A stretch of 64,000 bases of DNA from the NCBI RefSeq assembly GCF_944324995.1, contig NZ_CALUYL010000009.1, forward strand, positions 1-64,000. Reading direction: 5' to 3'. Below the pieces are notes generated by a model that did not search any database, was not told the origin of the DNA, and was given only the letters and a program-made list of their open reading frames with translations. The position numbers and the translations under genes are program-made. This stretch comes from an uncultured Mailhella sp. GTDB lineage: Bacteria; Desulfobacterota; Desulfovibrionia; Desulfovibrionales; Desulfovibrionaceae. Shown piece by piece: positions 1 through 8,814 of this stretch. Positions within the stretch are counted from its first letter, which is position 1, and each line of letters opens with the position of its first letter.

Positions 1-100
<100 letters not shown>

Positions 101-114
<14 letters not shown>

Positions 115-129
115 TAACCGGCCTGTCAA
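101..129 (-). promoter_or_regulatory. sigma70-type promoter of tRNA-Thr copy 1
   Basis: On the minus strand there is a -35 TTGACA (124-129), a 17-base spacer and a -10 TAATTA (101-106), 23 bases ahead of the tRNA. The -10 and the leader are shared with the second tRNA-Thr copy; the -35 region is not. Confidence 0.75.
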
Positions 130-414
130 GTTTTCAGGAAAAAATTTTTCCCGTTTTTTATGGGAGTCTGGCTGGATGCTCGGCATCGTTTGATGAAGCT
201 CCTTGCCCGGCTCCGGTTATGGGGCATCTTCGCCGTCGGGAGTCTTTCTTCGACAAGGCAGGAGGGGAAAGGCATGAATACGATTCAGAAGAATTGACGG
301 CCTGGTGTCGTATCATGAATCCGGTGCGGTCCATGGAACAGCACCTTGAAACAGAAATTTTCGAAAGTGACGCAGCGAACCATGTTCTTATTTTGTGATA
401 CATGGTGTGATATA
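130..414. other. Intergenic stretch without a convincing gene
   Basis: Between the tRNA-Thr promoter and the tRNA-Arg terminator I see only a short minus-strand reading frame (158-403). It has no ribosome site and an unremarkable, low-complexity composition. I do not call it a gene. Confidence 0.6.
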
Positions 415-451
415 CAAAAAAGCACTTATAAGACTTCTCTCATAAGTGCTT
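415..451 (-). terminator. Rho-independent terminator of tRNA-Arg
   Basis: Arms AGCACTTAT and ATAAGTGCT enclose a short loop. On the minus strand the stem is followed by a T run (AAAAAA at 415-420 on the plus strand). It lies just downstream of tRNA-Arg. Confidence 0.85.
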
Positions 452-459
452 GAAATATC

Positions 460-536
<77 letters not shown>

Positions 537-545
537 GCTCCTTGT

Positions 546-574
546 GTTGTAGGTAAGGATTGCCCCGCGGTCAA
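546..574 (-). promoter_or_regulatory. Promoter of tRNA-Arg
   Basis: Minus strand -35 TTGACC (569-574), 17-base spacer, -10 TACAAC (546-551), ending 9 bases before the mature tRNA 5' end. Confidence 0.6.
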
Positions 575-588
575 GCAAAATTTTTGAT

Positions 589-1245
589 TTACTTCTTGAA
601 CCACAGCTCGATGCGCTGACGGAAGCAGAGGCTGAAGAAGCGGATGATGAATCCTGTCAGAAACGCCGTGATGACCGTGCCTTCCCGCAGACCGGCGATT
701 CGTCCCAGGCAGGTCCAGCCGAGCAGGGCGGCGAGCACCACCAGCGACACGTCGTTGATGACCTTGAGATTGCTGAACGGCAGCTTGAGCCGATAGGCAA
801 GCGCCAGCACGAAGCCTTCGCCGGGAATGACCATGGTGTTGCTGGTGATTTCCAGCGTGATGCCGAAAGCCATGACGGTGCAGCCGATAAGGGTCATGAC
901 GATGCGCAGCGGCCAGGTTTCAGGAATGAGCGTGTGGGTCAGCCACATGCCGAGGTCGATGAACATGCTGAAAATGAATACGCTGGGCAGCTGAAGAAAC
1001 TGTCGAGGTCGGAAGGTCCGGCCGAGCAGGGGAATCTGGGCCAGCAGCATGAGCGTGTTGACGCAGAACGTGCCCGTGCCTATGGAGAAGCCGAAAATTT
1101 CGCCTACGACGTAGGGAACGCTGGAAATGGGAGTCGTGCCCAGCTGCGCGTTGGTGACCATGGCTATGCCGTTGCCCATGAAAAAAAGACTTAGCAGAAA
1201 GATTATCCAGCGCTTGCAGCGCTCCTTTGTGTGTGAAGTATTCAT
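589..1245 (-). CDS. YczE/YyaS/YitT-like integral membrane protein
   Basis: A 218-residue, very hydrophobic protein with about five to six membrane segments. An N-terminal hydrophobic helix carries small residues (MGNGIAM) and is followed by the TTPISSVPY motif seen in this family; the segment GEGFVLALAYRL is also typical. Members are uncharacterised inner-membrane proteins of about 200-220 residues, so the length fits. The ATG lies behind a poor ribosome site (TTACGG). The gene stands alone: a terminator precedes it (1327-1357) and tRNA-Arg follows on the same strand. No substrate can be proposed from the sequence. Confidence 0.75.
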   Translation of the reverse strand: MNTSHTKERCKRWIIFLLSLFFMGNGIAMVTNAQLGTTPISSVPYVVGEIFGFSIGTGTFCVNTLMLLAQIPLLGRTFRPRQFLQLPSVFIFSMFIDLGMWLTHTLIPETWPLRIVMTLIGCTVMAFGITLEITSNTMVIPGEGFVLALAYRLKLPFSNLKVINDVSLVVLAALLGWTCLGRIAGLREGTVITAFLTGFIIRFFSLCFRQRIELWFKK

Positions 1246-1326
1246 CCGTAATGCCGCTGAGAGAATTGTTGAAATAAATTAATATGATATTATTTTATTC
1301 AATACTGATTACAAACGCAAGCCGGT

Positions 1327-1357
1327 TCAAAAAGGAAGCCTGCCGAAAGGCAGGCTT
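1327..1357 (-). terminator. Terminator after the zinc-ribbon gene
   Basis: Perfect arms AAGCCTGCC and GGCAGGCTT around a GAAA/TTTC loop. On the minus strand a T run follows (plus-strand AAAAA at 1329-1333). It closes the rsfS-gpmI-zinc-ribbon string. Confidence 0.8.
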
Positions 1358-1475
1358 GTCCGGCACGGAATGTTCATGCGCTAAGAATCGAGGGGAAAGC
1401 GCCTTGCAGAATGCGCGGCGTGCGGAACCTGCGTGATCGTCGATCGTTTGCGCCTCTGGAGAAATTTTGTTTTCG

Positions 1476-1703
1476 TCAGAAGTTCGGGTTGACCGCGGCT
1501 TTTCCGTCGCCGAGCATGGTGTGTACGTACTGCACGGTTCGTTCGTCCACCGGCACGATGGGAAAGCTGTTGCGGCATGAACCGCAGGTCACGGTCATGG
1601 GTTGTACGGGGGACACCAGCACCACTTCATTCTGGCAGTGCGGGCAGACATAGACAAAGAGCAGCGCCATGCTTTCGGGCTTTACCGGTTCGCTGTAGGT
1701 CAT
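1476..1703 (-). CDS. Small zinc-ribbon protein
   Basis: A 75-residue protein with a CPHC motif (residues 20-23) and CGSC (40-43), i.e. CxxC-16-CxxC, the spacing of a zinc ribbon. The ribosome site GGAGAAAGGT precedes the ATG. It follows gpmI by 59 bases on the same strand, with a hairpin between them. Its role is unknown; small zinc ribbons often bind nucleic acid or act as protein adaptors. The cysteine pattern, spacing and start signal argue that this is a real gene rather than chance. Confidence 0.75.
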   Translation of the reverse strand: MTYSEPVKPESMALLFVYVCPHCQNEVVLVSPVQPMTVTCGSCRNSFPIVPVDERTVQYVHTMLGDGKAAVNPNF

Positions 1704-1729
1704 ACCTTTCTCCGTGAACGATTCCAGAA

Positions 1730-1757
1730 AAGCGGGCCGGACAAGGCGTCCGGCCCG
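1730..1757 (-). terminator. Hairpin between gpmI and the zinc-ribbon gene
   Basis: GGGCCGGAC and GTCCGGCCC arms are followed on the minus strand by GCTTTT. It could be a weak terminator or attenuator that lowers expression of the downstream zinc-ribbon gene. Confidence 0.6.
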
Positions 1758-1762
1758 GTATG

Positions 1763-3286
1763 TCAGACAAGCAGATTGTCGCCGGTCATTTCCGCCGGGA
1801 CGGGCACGCCCCAGAGCGTGAGCAGCGTGGGCATGATGTCGCCGAGCTTGCCGTTTTTGACGGGATGCGTCTTGCCGTCCTCCAGAATGAGAAGCGGCGT
1901 CTGATTCAGGGTGTGGGCCGTCTGCGGACGTCCTTCCTCATCGATCATTTTTTCCACGTTGCCGTGATCGGCCGTGATGCACAGAATGCCGCCGCGGTCC
2001 ATGACGGCCTTTTCGATGCGGGTCACGCAGGCGTCCACGGTTTCGCAGGCTTTGATGGCGGCTTCAAGCACGCCGGTATGGCCCACCATGTCGGGATTGG
2101 CGAGGTTGCATACCACAAAGTCGTACTTGCCGCTGTTCCAGGCCGCAATGAGCTTGTCGGTGACTTCTTCGGCGCTCATCTGGGGCTTGAGGTCGTAGGT
2201 GGCCACGTCGCGGGGAGATTCGACAAGAATGCGGTCTTCGTTTTCAAAGGGGGCTTCGCGTCCGCCGCTGAAAAAGTAGGTGACATGGGCGTATTTTTCC
2301 GTTTCCGCGATGCGCAGCTGATGCAGGCCCATGTCGGCGACGATTTCGCCCATGGTCTTGTCGAGGTTGTGCTTGGAAAACGCCACGGGCGCGGTGAGCG
2401 TGGCCTCGTAGGAGGTCATGGAGGCGACGGCCGCCATGTCGGGCATGACGCCGCGGTCGAAGCCGGTGAAGTCGGGATCCGTGAGAGCGCGCACCAGTTC
2501 GCGGCCGCGGTCAGCGCGGAAGTTGAAGCAGAAGACGCCGTCGCCGTCGCGGATGACGGATTCGGCGGGATCAAGCAGAATGCGGGGCTTGATGAATTCG
2601 TCGGTTTCGCCTTCGGCGTAGGCGGCGCGCAGGGCTTCCTGCGCGTTCTCGACGCGCTGACCCTGACCGTGAACCATCATGTTCCATGCCTGTTCCACGC
2701 GTTCCCAGTGCTTGTCGCGATCCATCGCGTAGAAGCGGCCCACCATGTCGGCCAGGCGCGCGCCCGTTTTTTCAAGCTCGGGCTGCAGACGGGTCACATA
2801 GTCGATGCCGGAGCAGGGCGGGGTGTCGCGGCCGTCGAGAAAGGCGTGGACAAGCGCGGGCACGCCTTCGCGCTGCGCAAGTTCCAGAAGCGCGAACAGA
2901 TGATTGATGTGACTGTGGACGCCGCCGTCGGAGAGCAGACCGCAGAAATGAATGCGGCCTCCGCGGGCGCGGACGCGTTCGCACATGTCGAGCAGCACGG
3001 GATTGCGGAACAGTTCTCCGCTTTCCACGGCCATGTCGATGCGGGTCATGTCCTGATACACGATGCGGCCGGCGCCGATGTTCAGATGACCCACTTCCGA
3101 GTTGCCGATGAATCCGGAGGGAAGCCCCACCTGACGGCCGGAAGCGTCCAGACGGCCCAGGCCGGGCATGGCGAGCAGGCGGTCAAGCGTGGGGGTATGA
3201 GCAAGGCTGGCGGCGTTTCCCGGTCCGGCGGGAGCCAGACCGTAGCCGTCGAGGATGAGAAAAAGGGTAGGTTTCACTACGGGCAT
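1763..3286 (-). CDS. gpmI: 2,3-bisphosphoglycerate-independent phosphoglycerate mutase
   Basis: Interconverts 3- and 2-phosphoglycerate in glycolysis and gluconeogenesis as a Mn-dependent alkaline-phosphatase-superfamily enzyme. The 507-residue protein opens with the metal-binding motif LILDGYG (residues 10-16). It has the phospho-serine motif GNSEVGHLNIGAG with Ser63, and the later TADHGNVE metal site. Length matches the family (about 510). I start at the ATG at 3286 because AAGGAG lies 8 bases ahead; a TTG one codon upstream is less likely. The start overlaps the rsfS stop (TGATG), so the two are translationally coupled. Confidence 0.96.
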   Translation of the reverse strand: MPVVKPTLFLILDGYGLAPAGPGNAASLAHTPTLDRLLAMPGLGRLDASGRQVGLPSGFIGNSEVGHLNIGAGRIVYQDMTRIDMAVESGELFRNPVLLDMCERVRARGGRIHFCGLLSDGGVHSHINHLFALLELAQREGVPALVHAFLDGRDTPPCSGIDYVTRLQPELEKTGARLADMVGRFYAMDRDKHWERVEQAWNMMVHGQGQRVENAQEALRAAYAEGETDEFIKPRILLDPAESVIRDGDGVFCFNFRADRGRELVRALTDPDFTGFDRGVMPDMAAVASMTSYEATLTAPVAFSKHNLDKTMGEIVADMGLHQLRIAETEKYAHVTYFFSGGREAPFENEDRILVESPRDVATYDLKPQMSAEEVTDKLIAAWNSGKYDFVVCNLANPDMVGHTGVLEAAIKACETVDACVTRIEKAVMDRGGILCITADHGNVEKMIDEEGRPQTAHTLNQTPLLILEDGKTHPVKNGKLGDIMPTLLTLWGVPVPAEMTGDNLLV

Positions 3287-3678
3287 CAATTGTTCTCCTT
3301 TCCTTCCGCTGCTGTGGCGGGCAGCGCTTCGGCGCCGGACCAGAGGGCCTCAAGATGGTACAGTTCCCTGACCGGCTCCTGAAAAATGTGGACGATGATG
3401 TCGTTGAGGTCCACGAGAACCCACTGTCCTTCCTGATAGCCTTCGGTGCGCAGGATCTCGAATTTTTCCTTCTTGCACATTTCCGAAAGACCGTCGGCGA
3501 GGCTGCGCGCGTGACGCGCGGAGGAGGCCGAGGCTATGATGACGATGTCGGCCAGCGGGTTGCCTTCGGGAAGCCGGAATACGGCCAGATCGCGTGCCTT
3601 GTGTTCGGCCAGCCACTGCTGAATGACGGGGGCCTTTTCGGAGGCGGGAAGCGTGGAATATTTTTTTTCTTTGGTCAT
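3286..3678 (-). CDS. rsfS: Ribosomal silencing factor RsfS
   Basis: A 130-residue Iojap/RsfS-family protein. In this family it binds ribosomal protein uL14 and blocks subunit joining when nutrients are short. Diagnostic stretches are the DIVIIASASSARHARSLAD segment and WVLVDLNDIIVHIF, the family's WVLIDFGDVVVHIF-like core. I use the ATG at 3678, with GAGG six bases upstream, in preference to an upstream TTG. Translation is coupled to gpmI. rsfS more usually neighbours nadD, so the gpmI pairing is a useful lineage marker. Confidence 0.92.
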   Translation of the reverse strand: MTKEKKYSTLPASEKAPVIQQWLAEHKARDLAVFRLPEGNPLADIVIIASASSARHARSLADGLSEMCKKEKFEILRTEGYQEGQWVLVDLNDIIVHIFQEPVRELYHLEALWSGAEALPATAAEGKENN

Positions 3679-3817
3679 GGTAGCCCTCAATGTGCTCGGT
3701 ATAATCTATAGGAATGGGGCGTAAGCATACATCAATCGCAGTTGGAGCGCAAATGTGCCCGGGGGCTCTTCCCTTTTGGGGCCGGGCCCGGTATGCACAC
3801 GGCAGAAGGAGCGAGTT

Positions 3818-4501
3818 ATGGTTGATTTTCATATCGTGATTGCCCGGGGCGTTCCCGGGGCGGGACTGGACGCCGCATCGGCCCTGCGGTACGCCGCGCT
3901 GGCGGGTCTGCGCTTCGTGGGACTGGTCATGCCGAGCGGCGGTGACAATTTTTCCGAGCTGGAGACGCTGGCGGCACAGGTGCGTCGGCTCAGTCTTTAC
4001 GCCAATGTGGAGGCCCGGACGGGCGTGGAACTTCGTCACGTGCCCCCGGCGCTTCTTCCGACCGTGACGGCGGAGGCGAGAAAGGCCGGTGCGGAAATCG
4101 TGCTTGCCTACGGCGAGACGCTCGGCGATCAGGTGGAGGAGGGCTCCAACATGGCGGCCGTGGAGGCGGGGGTGGATATTCTGACGCATCCCGGGCTCAT
4201 TGACGCCGAAACGGCGGCGTTTGCCTCGGAGCGGGGCGTCGCCCTGGAGTTCACCTCATCGCCGAAGCACGCGTTGACCAACGCGCATACCGCAGGCATG
4301 GCGCTGCGTTTCGGCTGTCCTCTGGTGCGGGGGAGCGGAGCCGTCTGCGCGGCGGAAATGACGCCAAGGTCGTTCTGGATGCAGATCATCAAGGGAGCGG
4401 ATGTGTTCGGTCAGCAGGAAGGAAAAAGCAATTTATTGAAATTGTTGGAAAAGAGTGAGCATACCCTGGCGCAGAAATTTATGACGCTCAGACGCCGGTG
4501 A
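3818..4501 (+). CDS. PHP-domain (histidinol-phosphatase-like) protein
   Basis: A 227-residue protein that resembles the histidinol-phosphate-phosphatase type of PHP metallohydrolases. It starts with MVDFHIVIARG, ends strands with GVELRHVPP and DILTHPG, and has a late SSPKHALTNAHTAG segment. The usual N-terminal DxHxH metal motif is reduced to DFH, so the metal site is incomplete and catalysis is uncertain. AAGGAG precedes the ATG at 3818; a longer in-frame start upstream has no such site. It is divergent from rsfS and ends just before the second tRNA-Thr promoter. Confidence 0.7.
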   Translation: MVDFHIVIARGVPGAGLDAASALRYAALAGLRFVGLVMPSGGDNFSELETLAAQVRRLSLYANVEARTGVELRHVPPALLPTVTAEARKAGAEIVLAYGETLGDQVEEGSNMAAVEAGVDILTHPGLIDAETAAFASERGVALEFTSSPKHALTNAHTAGMALRFGCPLVRGSGAVCAAEMTPRSFWMQIIKGADVFGQQEGKSNLLKLLEKSEHTLAQKFMTLRRR

Positions 4502-4531
4502 AGAAAAAATTAAAAAAACGGCAGGAAACGC

Positions 4532-4546
4532 TTGACGGACATGCCG

Positions 4547-4560
<14 letters not shown>
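4532..4560 (+). promoter_or_regulatory. Promoter of tRNA-Thr copy 2 / tRNA-Pro
   Basis: -35 TTGACG (4532-4537), exact 17-base spacer, -10 TAATTA (4555-4560), 23 bases before the tRNA. The same arrangement, with a different -35, drives copy 1. Confidence 0.75.
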
Positions 4561-4660
<100 letters not shown>

Positions 4661-4685
4661 TCTTCTCATTTTCGGTGCCAGAGTC

Positions 4686-4762
4686 GGGATGTAGCGCAGT
4701 CTGGGAGCGCACTTGAATGGGGTTCAAGGGGTCGCTAGTTCAAATCTAGTCATCCCGACCAG
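4686..4762 (+). tRNA. tRNA-Pro (GGG)
   Basis: Acceptor CGGGATG/CATCCCG, D stem GCGC/GCGC, anticodon stem CTTGA/TCAAG with loop ATGGGGT (anticodon GGG), T stem CTAGT-type, and encoded CCA. The acceptor stem is shared with tRNA-Pro(CGG) at 49117. Confidence 0.95.
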
Positions 4763-4770
4763 AATTTCAG

Positions 4771-4803
4771 GGAGCTGTGATGGTGAGTCACAGCTCCCTT
4801 CTC
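4771..4803 (+). terminator. Terminator of the tRNA-Thr/tRNA-Pro unit
   Basis: Perfect GC-rich stem GGGAGCTGTGA / TCACAGCTCCC around a short loop, followed by TTCTCT. It lies immediately downstream of tRNA-Pro(GGG). Confidence 0.8.
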
Positions 4804-5540
4804 TGTTAAATTCTTCCTGCGCAGACATCCCTTTCCGCCGCGCCGTCTTTTCTCGTGCAGCAGGGGGGCTCAGAGTCCTCTCGTTTCTCCCTCCCGCGGA
4901 CGCGTCGTTCCTTGCCTGTCTTTTTCTGCGTGCCCTTGTTCGTCAGCCCTGGTGTCTGCGGAAAAGTCAGTCCTGTCTGCAAAAAAGAGGGGAAGATGCG
5001 CCCTGGAAAAATGTTTTGGGGGCTTTTCCACGATGCTCGAAACGATTCAGCCGCACGAAGGGCTGCCGCACCAAAAGGTCGGCGCATCGAGAGACGCGGC
5101 TTTCGGCAATCAGATGTTGGCGTCGCCGGACATACCGTCCCCCGCAGGCGAAACACGATTCCTGAGGGCTTCGATGCATCCGATCTGTGGGCGAGCACGC
5201 TACGGCATGGATCGATACGATTGCTTTCTAGTGTTTCATCTTTGACTGTATCTTTATTTTCCTGCATGCTTTTTATAAGCATGACCGCTGAAGAATACTG
5301 TGCCTGATCGGCATTATTCATAAAAATAAACAGTAAGCACAAAGTGTTGATAAAAAAGTTCTGTTGCGGGCGTGGTGAAAGATTACACAAAGTGCTTTGC
5401 AGCATGCGTGCCGCAGCCGCGTTGACGCTGCCGGACCACGCGTCACAACGTCCGGACAAATTTTATTAATTTTGACGGGAGATTTACTTGCCTAGCGGCG
5501 TGAAAATGGGCAAAATACCTTGCTGACGCTGTAATACCCG
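4804..5540. other. Gene-poor gap upstream of the AbgT transporter
   Basis: Several overlapping frames exist here on both strands. None has a plausible start signal, a recognisable motif or a consistent composition, so I call no gene. The last 150 bases, with AT-rich patches near 5460-5500, probably hold the promoter of the transporter operon, but I cannot fix its elements. Confidence 0.55.
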
Positions 5541-5587
5541 GCATGCGTAGAACCGTATGCCGGAATTTTATCGTCCAAGGAGTGCAT

Positions 5588-7144
5588 ATGTCGAAACCCC
5601 AACAGCCCGTCGGGGCTATGAACCGCTTCCTCAACGCCGTGGAAGCCGCAGGCAACAAACTGCCTCACATCACCATGCTTTTCATCTATGCACTGGTGAT
5701 AGCCATTATTTTGTCCTTCCTCCTGTCGTTCGTCTCGTTTGACTACAAGCATCCGAGCACGGGAGAAACCATTCGCGTCCTCAACATGCTCAGCCCGAAG
5801 AATCTGCTGGATCTTGTGGTTTCCTCGGTCAAGAACTTCATGAACTTCCCGCCGCTCGGCATGACCATCGTGGCCACCATGGGCATAGGCATTGCCGAAG
5901 GCAGCGGATTCATTCACGTGCTGCTTAAAAAGCTGCTGAGCATCATTCCGCGAAAGATCCTCACTCCCGCCGTCATCGTCGTCTCCATTCTCTGCCACAT
6001 CGTGTCCGACTCCGCCTATGTGGTGCTCATGCCGGTTTCCGCGCTTATTTTCTACTCCTGCGGACGTCATCCTCTGGCGGGTATCGCCTGCTCCTTCGCC
6101 GGTCTGGCCGGCGGCTTCACCGCAAGCTATACGCCTTCCATCATCGACCCCGTCATGCAGAGCTTCACGCAGGCGGCCGCGCAGACTCTTGATCCGACGT
6201 ATTCCGTCAACGTGCTGTGCAACTACTTCTTTGCTCTGGGCGGCACGTTCTTCGTCATCGCCGCGTGCTGGTATGTCACGGACAAGATCGTCGAGCCCCG
6301 TCTGCGCATGACCATGCCTCTCGACAGCGGTCTGGAAAACGATCCCGATCTGCAGCTGAATCCCATCAGCCCCGAAGAACAGCGCGCCTTCCGTCGCGCC
6401 TGCCTCACCTGGCTGGCCTTCATTCTGCTGTTCTTCGCCATGTGCTGGCCGGAACATTCCCTGTTCCGCGCTCCCGACGGCAGCCTGACCAGTCCCAAGG
6501 CTCCCGCCATGCAGGCCATTGTTCCCCTGCTGTTCCTGTTCTTCGCCGTGCCCGGTCTGGTGTACGGCTATGCTTCCGGCTCGTTCAAGAACAGCACGGA
6601 CGTCATCAAGTCCATGGAACACGTGCTGACCATGCTCCTTTCCTTCATCGTGTTCGCGTTTTTTGCCGCGCAGTTCCTGTACGTGTTCGGCAAGTCCAAC
6701 ATCGGCACGCTGCTCGCCATCGCCGGCGCGGAGTTCCTGAAGAACATGGGCCTGCCTTCGGGCATGACGCTGTTCGGCATCATTCTGCTGACCGGCATGC
6801 TGAACATCCTCATCACGTCGGCCACGTCGAAGTGGGCCATTCTGTCCACCATTTTCGTGCCCATGCTCATGATGCTGGGCATTTCTCCCGAGCTCACTCA
6901 GGCCGCGTTCCGCGTGAGCGACTCCGCCGTGAACGTGTCCACGCCGCTGTTCCCGTTCTATCCGCTGCTCATCATGTACTGCCAGAAGTACGCCAAGGCC
7001 ACGGGCGTGGGCACGCTCTGCTCCATGATGCTCCCCTATACGGTGGCGCTGCTCGTGGTGCTCACTTTCGTGCTGTACATGTACTGGATGATAGGCATTC
7101 CGCTGGGCTTTGACAGCGGCTATGTGTATCCTCCCGTCAAGTAA
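5588..7144 (+). CDS. AbgT-family transporter
   Basis: A 518-residue polytopic membrane protein of the AbgT family, named for p-aminobenzoyl-glutamate uptake in E. coli; some members export sulfonamides. Family marks are the start NRFLNAVEAAGNKLPH, an early PSTGETIRVLNMLS-like periplasmic segment, the SASYAPSI-like loop (SYTPSIIDPVM), and the late SATSKWAILSTIFVPM and SDSAVNVSTPLFPFY segments. AAGGAG lies 4-9 bases before the ATG at 5588. The next gene encodes peptidase T, 28 bases away. The pair suggests import of a small peptide or aminoacyl-glutamate that is then hydrolysed in the cytoplasm. Confidence 0.9.
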   Translation: MSKPQQPVGAMNRFLNAVEAAGNKLPHITMLFIYALVIAIILSFLLSFVSFDYKHPSTGETIRVLNMLSPKNLLDLVVSSVKNFMNFPPLGMTIVATMGIGIAEGSGFIHVLLKKLLSIIPRKILTPAVIVVSILCHIVSDSAYVVLMPVSALIFYSCGRHPLAGIACSFAGLAGGFTASYTPSIIDPVMQSFTQAAAQTLDPTYSVNVLCNYFFALGGTFFVIAACWYVTDKIVEPRLRMTMPLDSGLENDPDLQLNPISPEEQRAFRRACLTWLAFILLFFAMCWPEHSLFRAPDGSLTSPKAPAMQAIVPLLFLFFAVPGLVYGYASGSFKNSTDVIKSMEHVLTMLLSFIVFAFFAAQFLYVFGKSNIGTLLAIAGAEFLKNMGLPSGMTLFGIILLTGMLNILITSATSKWAILSTIFVPMLMMLGISPELTQAAFRVSDSAVNVSTPLFPFYPLLIMYCQKYAKATGVGTLCSMMLPYTVALLVVLTFVLYMYWMIGIPLGFDSGYVYPPVK

Positions 7145-7172
7145 ACTCTCTTGCATCAAGAAGGCAAAAGTC

Positions 7173-8417
7173 ATGAAACATGAATACGCCGACGAACTGA
7201 CGGAACGCTTTTTGCGTTATGTCGCCGTTCCTTCCGAAAGCAATCCCGCCGCGGGCGTGGTTCCGAGCACGGAAGGACAGCGCGAACTGGCCCGTCTTCT
7301 GGCAGGCGAACTTCAGGCCATGGGGCTTGAAGACATCGAGATCGATGAACATTCCATCCTGACCGCCAAACTGCCGGGCAACGTGTCCGGCGCTCCGGCC
7401 GTGGGTTTTGTCGCTCATCTCGATACCGTGCCCGTCTCGCTTTCGCCCGAAGTGCATCCCCAGATGCTGCACTATGAGGGCGGAGACGTCTGCCTGAACG
7501 CCGAAAAGGATATCTGGCTGCGTCTTGCCGAACATCCCGAGCTCGCGGACTACGCGGGTCAGGACATCATCTTCACCGACGGCACCAGCGTGCTCGGCGC
7601 GGACAACAAGGCCGCCATCGCCAACGTAATGACCATGCTGCACGTGCTCTCTTCCGGCGACAGACCGCACGGAGAAATTCGCGTGGCCTTCGTGCCCGAT
7701 GAAGAGATCGGCCTTTGCGGCTCCAAGCTGATGGATCTGAACAAGTTCAAGGTCGATTTCGCCTACACCATCGACTGCTGCGCCGTGGGCGAACTCGTGT
7801 ATGAAACGTTCAATGCCGGCAGCGTGCTCTTTGAAATTGAAGGCGTGACGGCTCATCCCATGTCCGCCAAGGGCGTGCTTGTCAATCCGCTGCTCGTGGC
7901 CACCGATATCATCAACTGCTTCGACCGCAAGCAGACGCCCGAGCACACCGACGGCAAGGAAGGCTACTGGTGGTTTACCGGCATGGAATCCAACAGCAGC
8001 CGCTGCACCCTGCACATGAACATTCGCGACTTCGACAAGAAGTGCTACGAAGCCCGCAAGAAGTACGTGCAGGACGTGGTGGACTTCACGCGCATCCGTC
8101 ACAAGAGAGCCAAGATCAAGGTGACGTTTACGGACGTGTACGGCAACATTGTGGAATCGCTCGGCGAAGACAGAGCGCCCATCGACCTCATGTACGAAGC
8201 CGCGCACGAAATCGGCGTGGAGCCGAAGACCATCGCCATGCGCGGCGGAACCGACGGTTCCGCCCTGTCCGCCAAGGGCCTTGTGACCCCCAACTATTTC
8301 ACCGGCGGGCTGAACTTCCATTCCAATGCGGAATTTCTGCCCGTTCCGTCTCTGTGCAAGTCTCTTGAGATGACGCTCAAGATTCTGGAGCTTGCAGCGA
8401 AGAAATCCGCCTGCTGA
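7173..8417 (+). CDS. pepT: Peptidase T (M20B tripeptidase)
   Basis: A 414-residue cytoplasmic zinc aminopeptidase that removes the N-terminal residue of tripeptides. Metal and catalytic motifs are visible: AHLDT (His82, Asp84), the LGADNKAAI aspartate, the PDEEIG glutamate pair, and the late RGGTDGSALS and NFHSNAEF segments. These are typical of PepT rather than other M20 peptidases. The ATG at 7173 lies behind a modest AAGG-containing site. It forms an operon with the upstream AbgT transporter and is followed by a terminator. Confidence 0.92.
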   Translation: MKHEYADELTERFLRYVAVPSESNPAAGVVPSTEGQRELARLLAGELQAMGLEDIEIDEHSILTAKLPGNVSGAPAVGFVAHLDTVPVSLSPEVHPQMLHYEGGDVCLNAEKDIWLRLAEHPELADYAGQDIIFTDGTSVLGADNKAAIANVMTMLHVLSSGDRPHGEIRVAFVPDEEIGLCGSKLMDLNKFKVDFAYTIDCCAVGELVYETFNAGSVLFEIEGVTAHPMSAKGVLVNPLLVATDIINCFDRKQTPEHTDGKEGYWWFTGMESNSSRCTLHMNIRDFDKKCYEARKKYVQDVVDFTRIRHKRAKIKVTFTDVYGNIVESLGEDRAPIDLMYEAAHEIGVEPKTIAMRGGTDGSALSAKGLVTPNYFTGGLNFHSNAEFLPVPSLCKSLEMTLKILELAAKKSAC

Positions 8418-8436
8418 TTTTTTTGACAGCAAGATG

Positions 8437-8475
8437 AAAAGCGCCTCGCGTCCTTGTCGGCCGGGGCGCTTTTTT
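8437..8475 (+). terminator. Terminator after pepT
   Basis: Stem AAAAGCGCC ... GGCGCTTTT with a run of six to seven Ts, about 20 bases past the pepT stop. Confidence 0.8.
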
Positions 8476-8814
8476 CATGCCCGAAAACATCCGATCGGCG
8501 AGGCGAATGGGAAAGGTCCGCGGTTCGACAAAGACGTGTCATCCGGCGCGCCGGGCGGCCGTCTGCCGGGAAAGCGGAGATGGGAACGGCAAAGAGCGGG
8601 AACGCGTGGCACGGTGGAAAAGCGCGTCGATCTGCGTCAACGATGGCGAGCAGGTGTTTCGGATGACTGCCGCAGGCAGGGGGGCATGCGTCCGTGCAGA
8701 GTTGCAGGGATGATGTTCGATGCGGGCGGGGCGGAAAATCTCCGGCGGTTAAACAAGATCCGGCGGCGGAGATGTTCCGTCACCGGATCGATATTCGTGA
8801 AAGCGATGTTTCCT
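8476..8814. other. Intergenic gap, no gene seen
   Basis: GC-rich stretch between the pepT terminator and the 3' end of the convergent EamA gene. The open frames here lack start signals and recognisable motifs. Confidence 0.55.

Noticed and set aside
158-403. An 81-codon minus-strand frame near the left window edge
   Set aside because: No ribosome site, no motif, and it lies between two tRNA genes; I judge it chance.
1760-3382. A 540-codon frame on the plus strand opposite gpmI
   Set aside because: It is the complementary shadow of gpmI and rsfS, is rich in His/Gly/Ala/Asp as GC-rich antisense frames are, and has no start signal or known domain.
5492-7174. A 560-codon minus-strand frame opposite the AbgT transporter
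   Set aside because: Antisense shadow: its composition (very rich in His, Arg, Glu, Gly) mirrors the transporter's codons.
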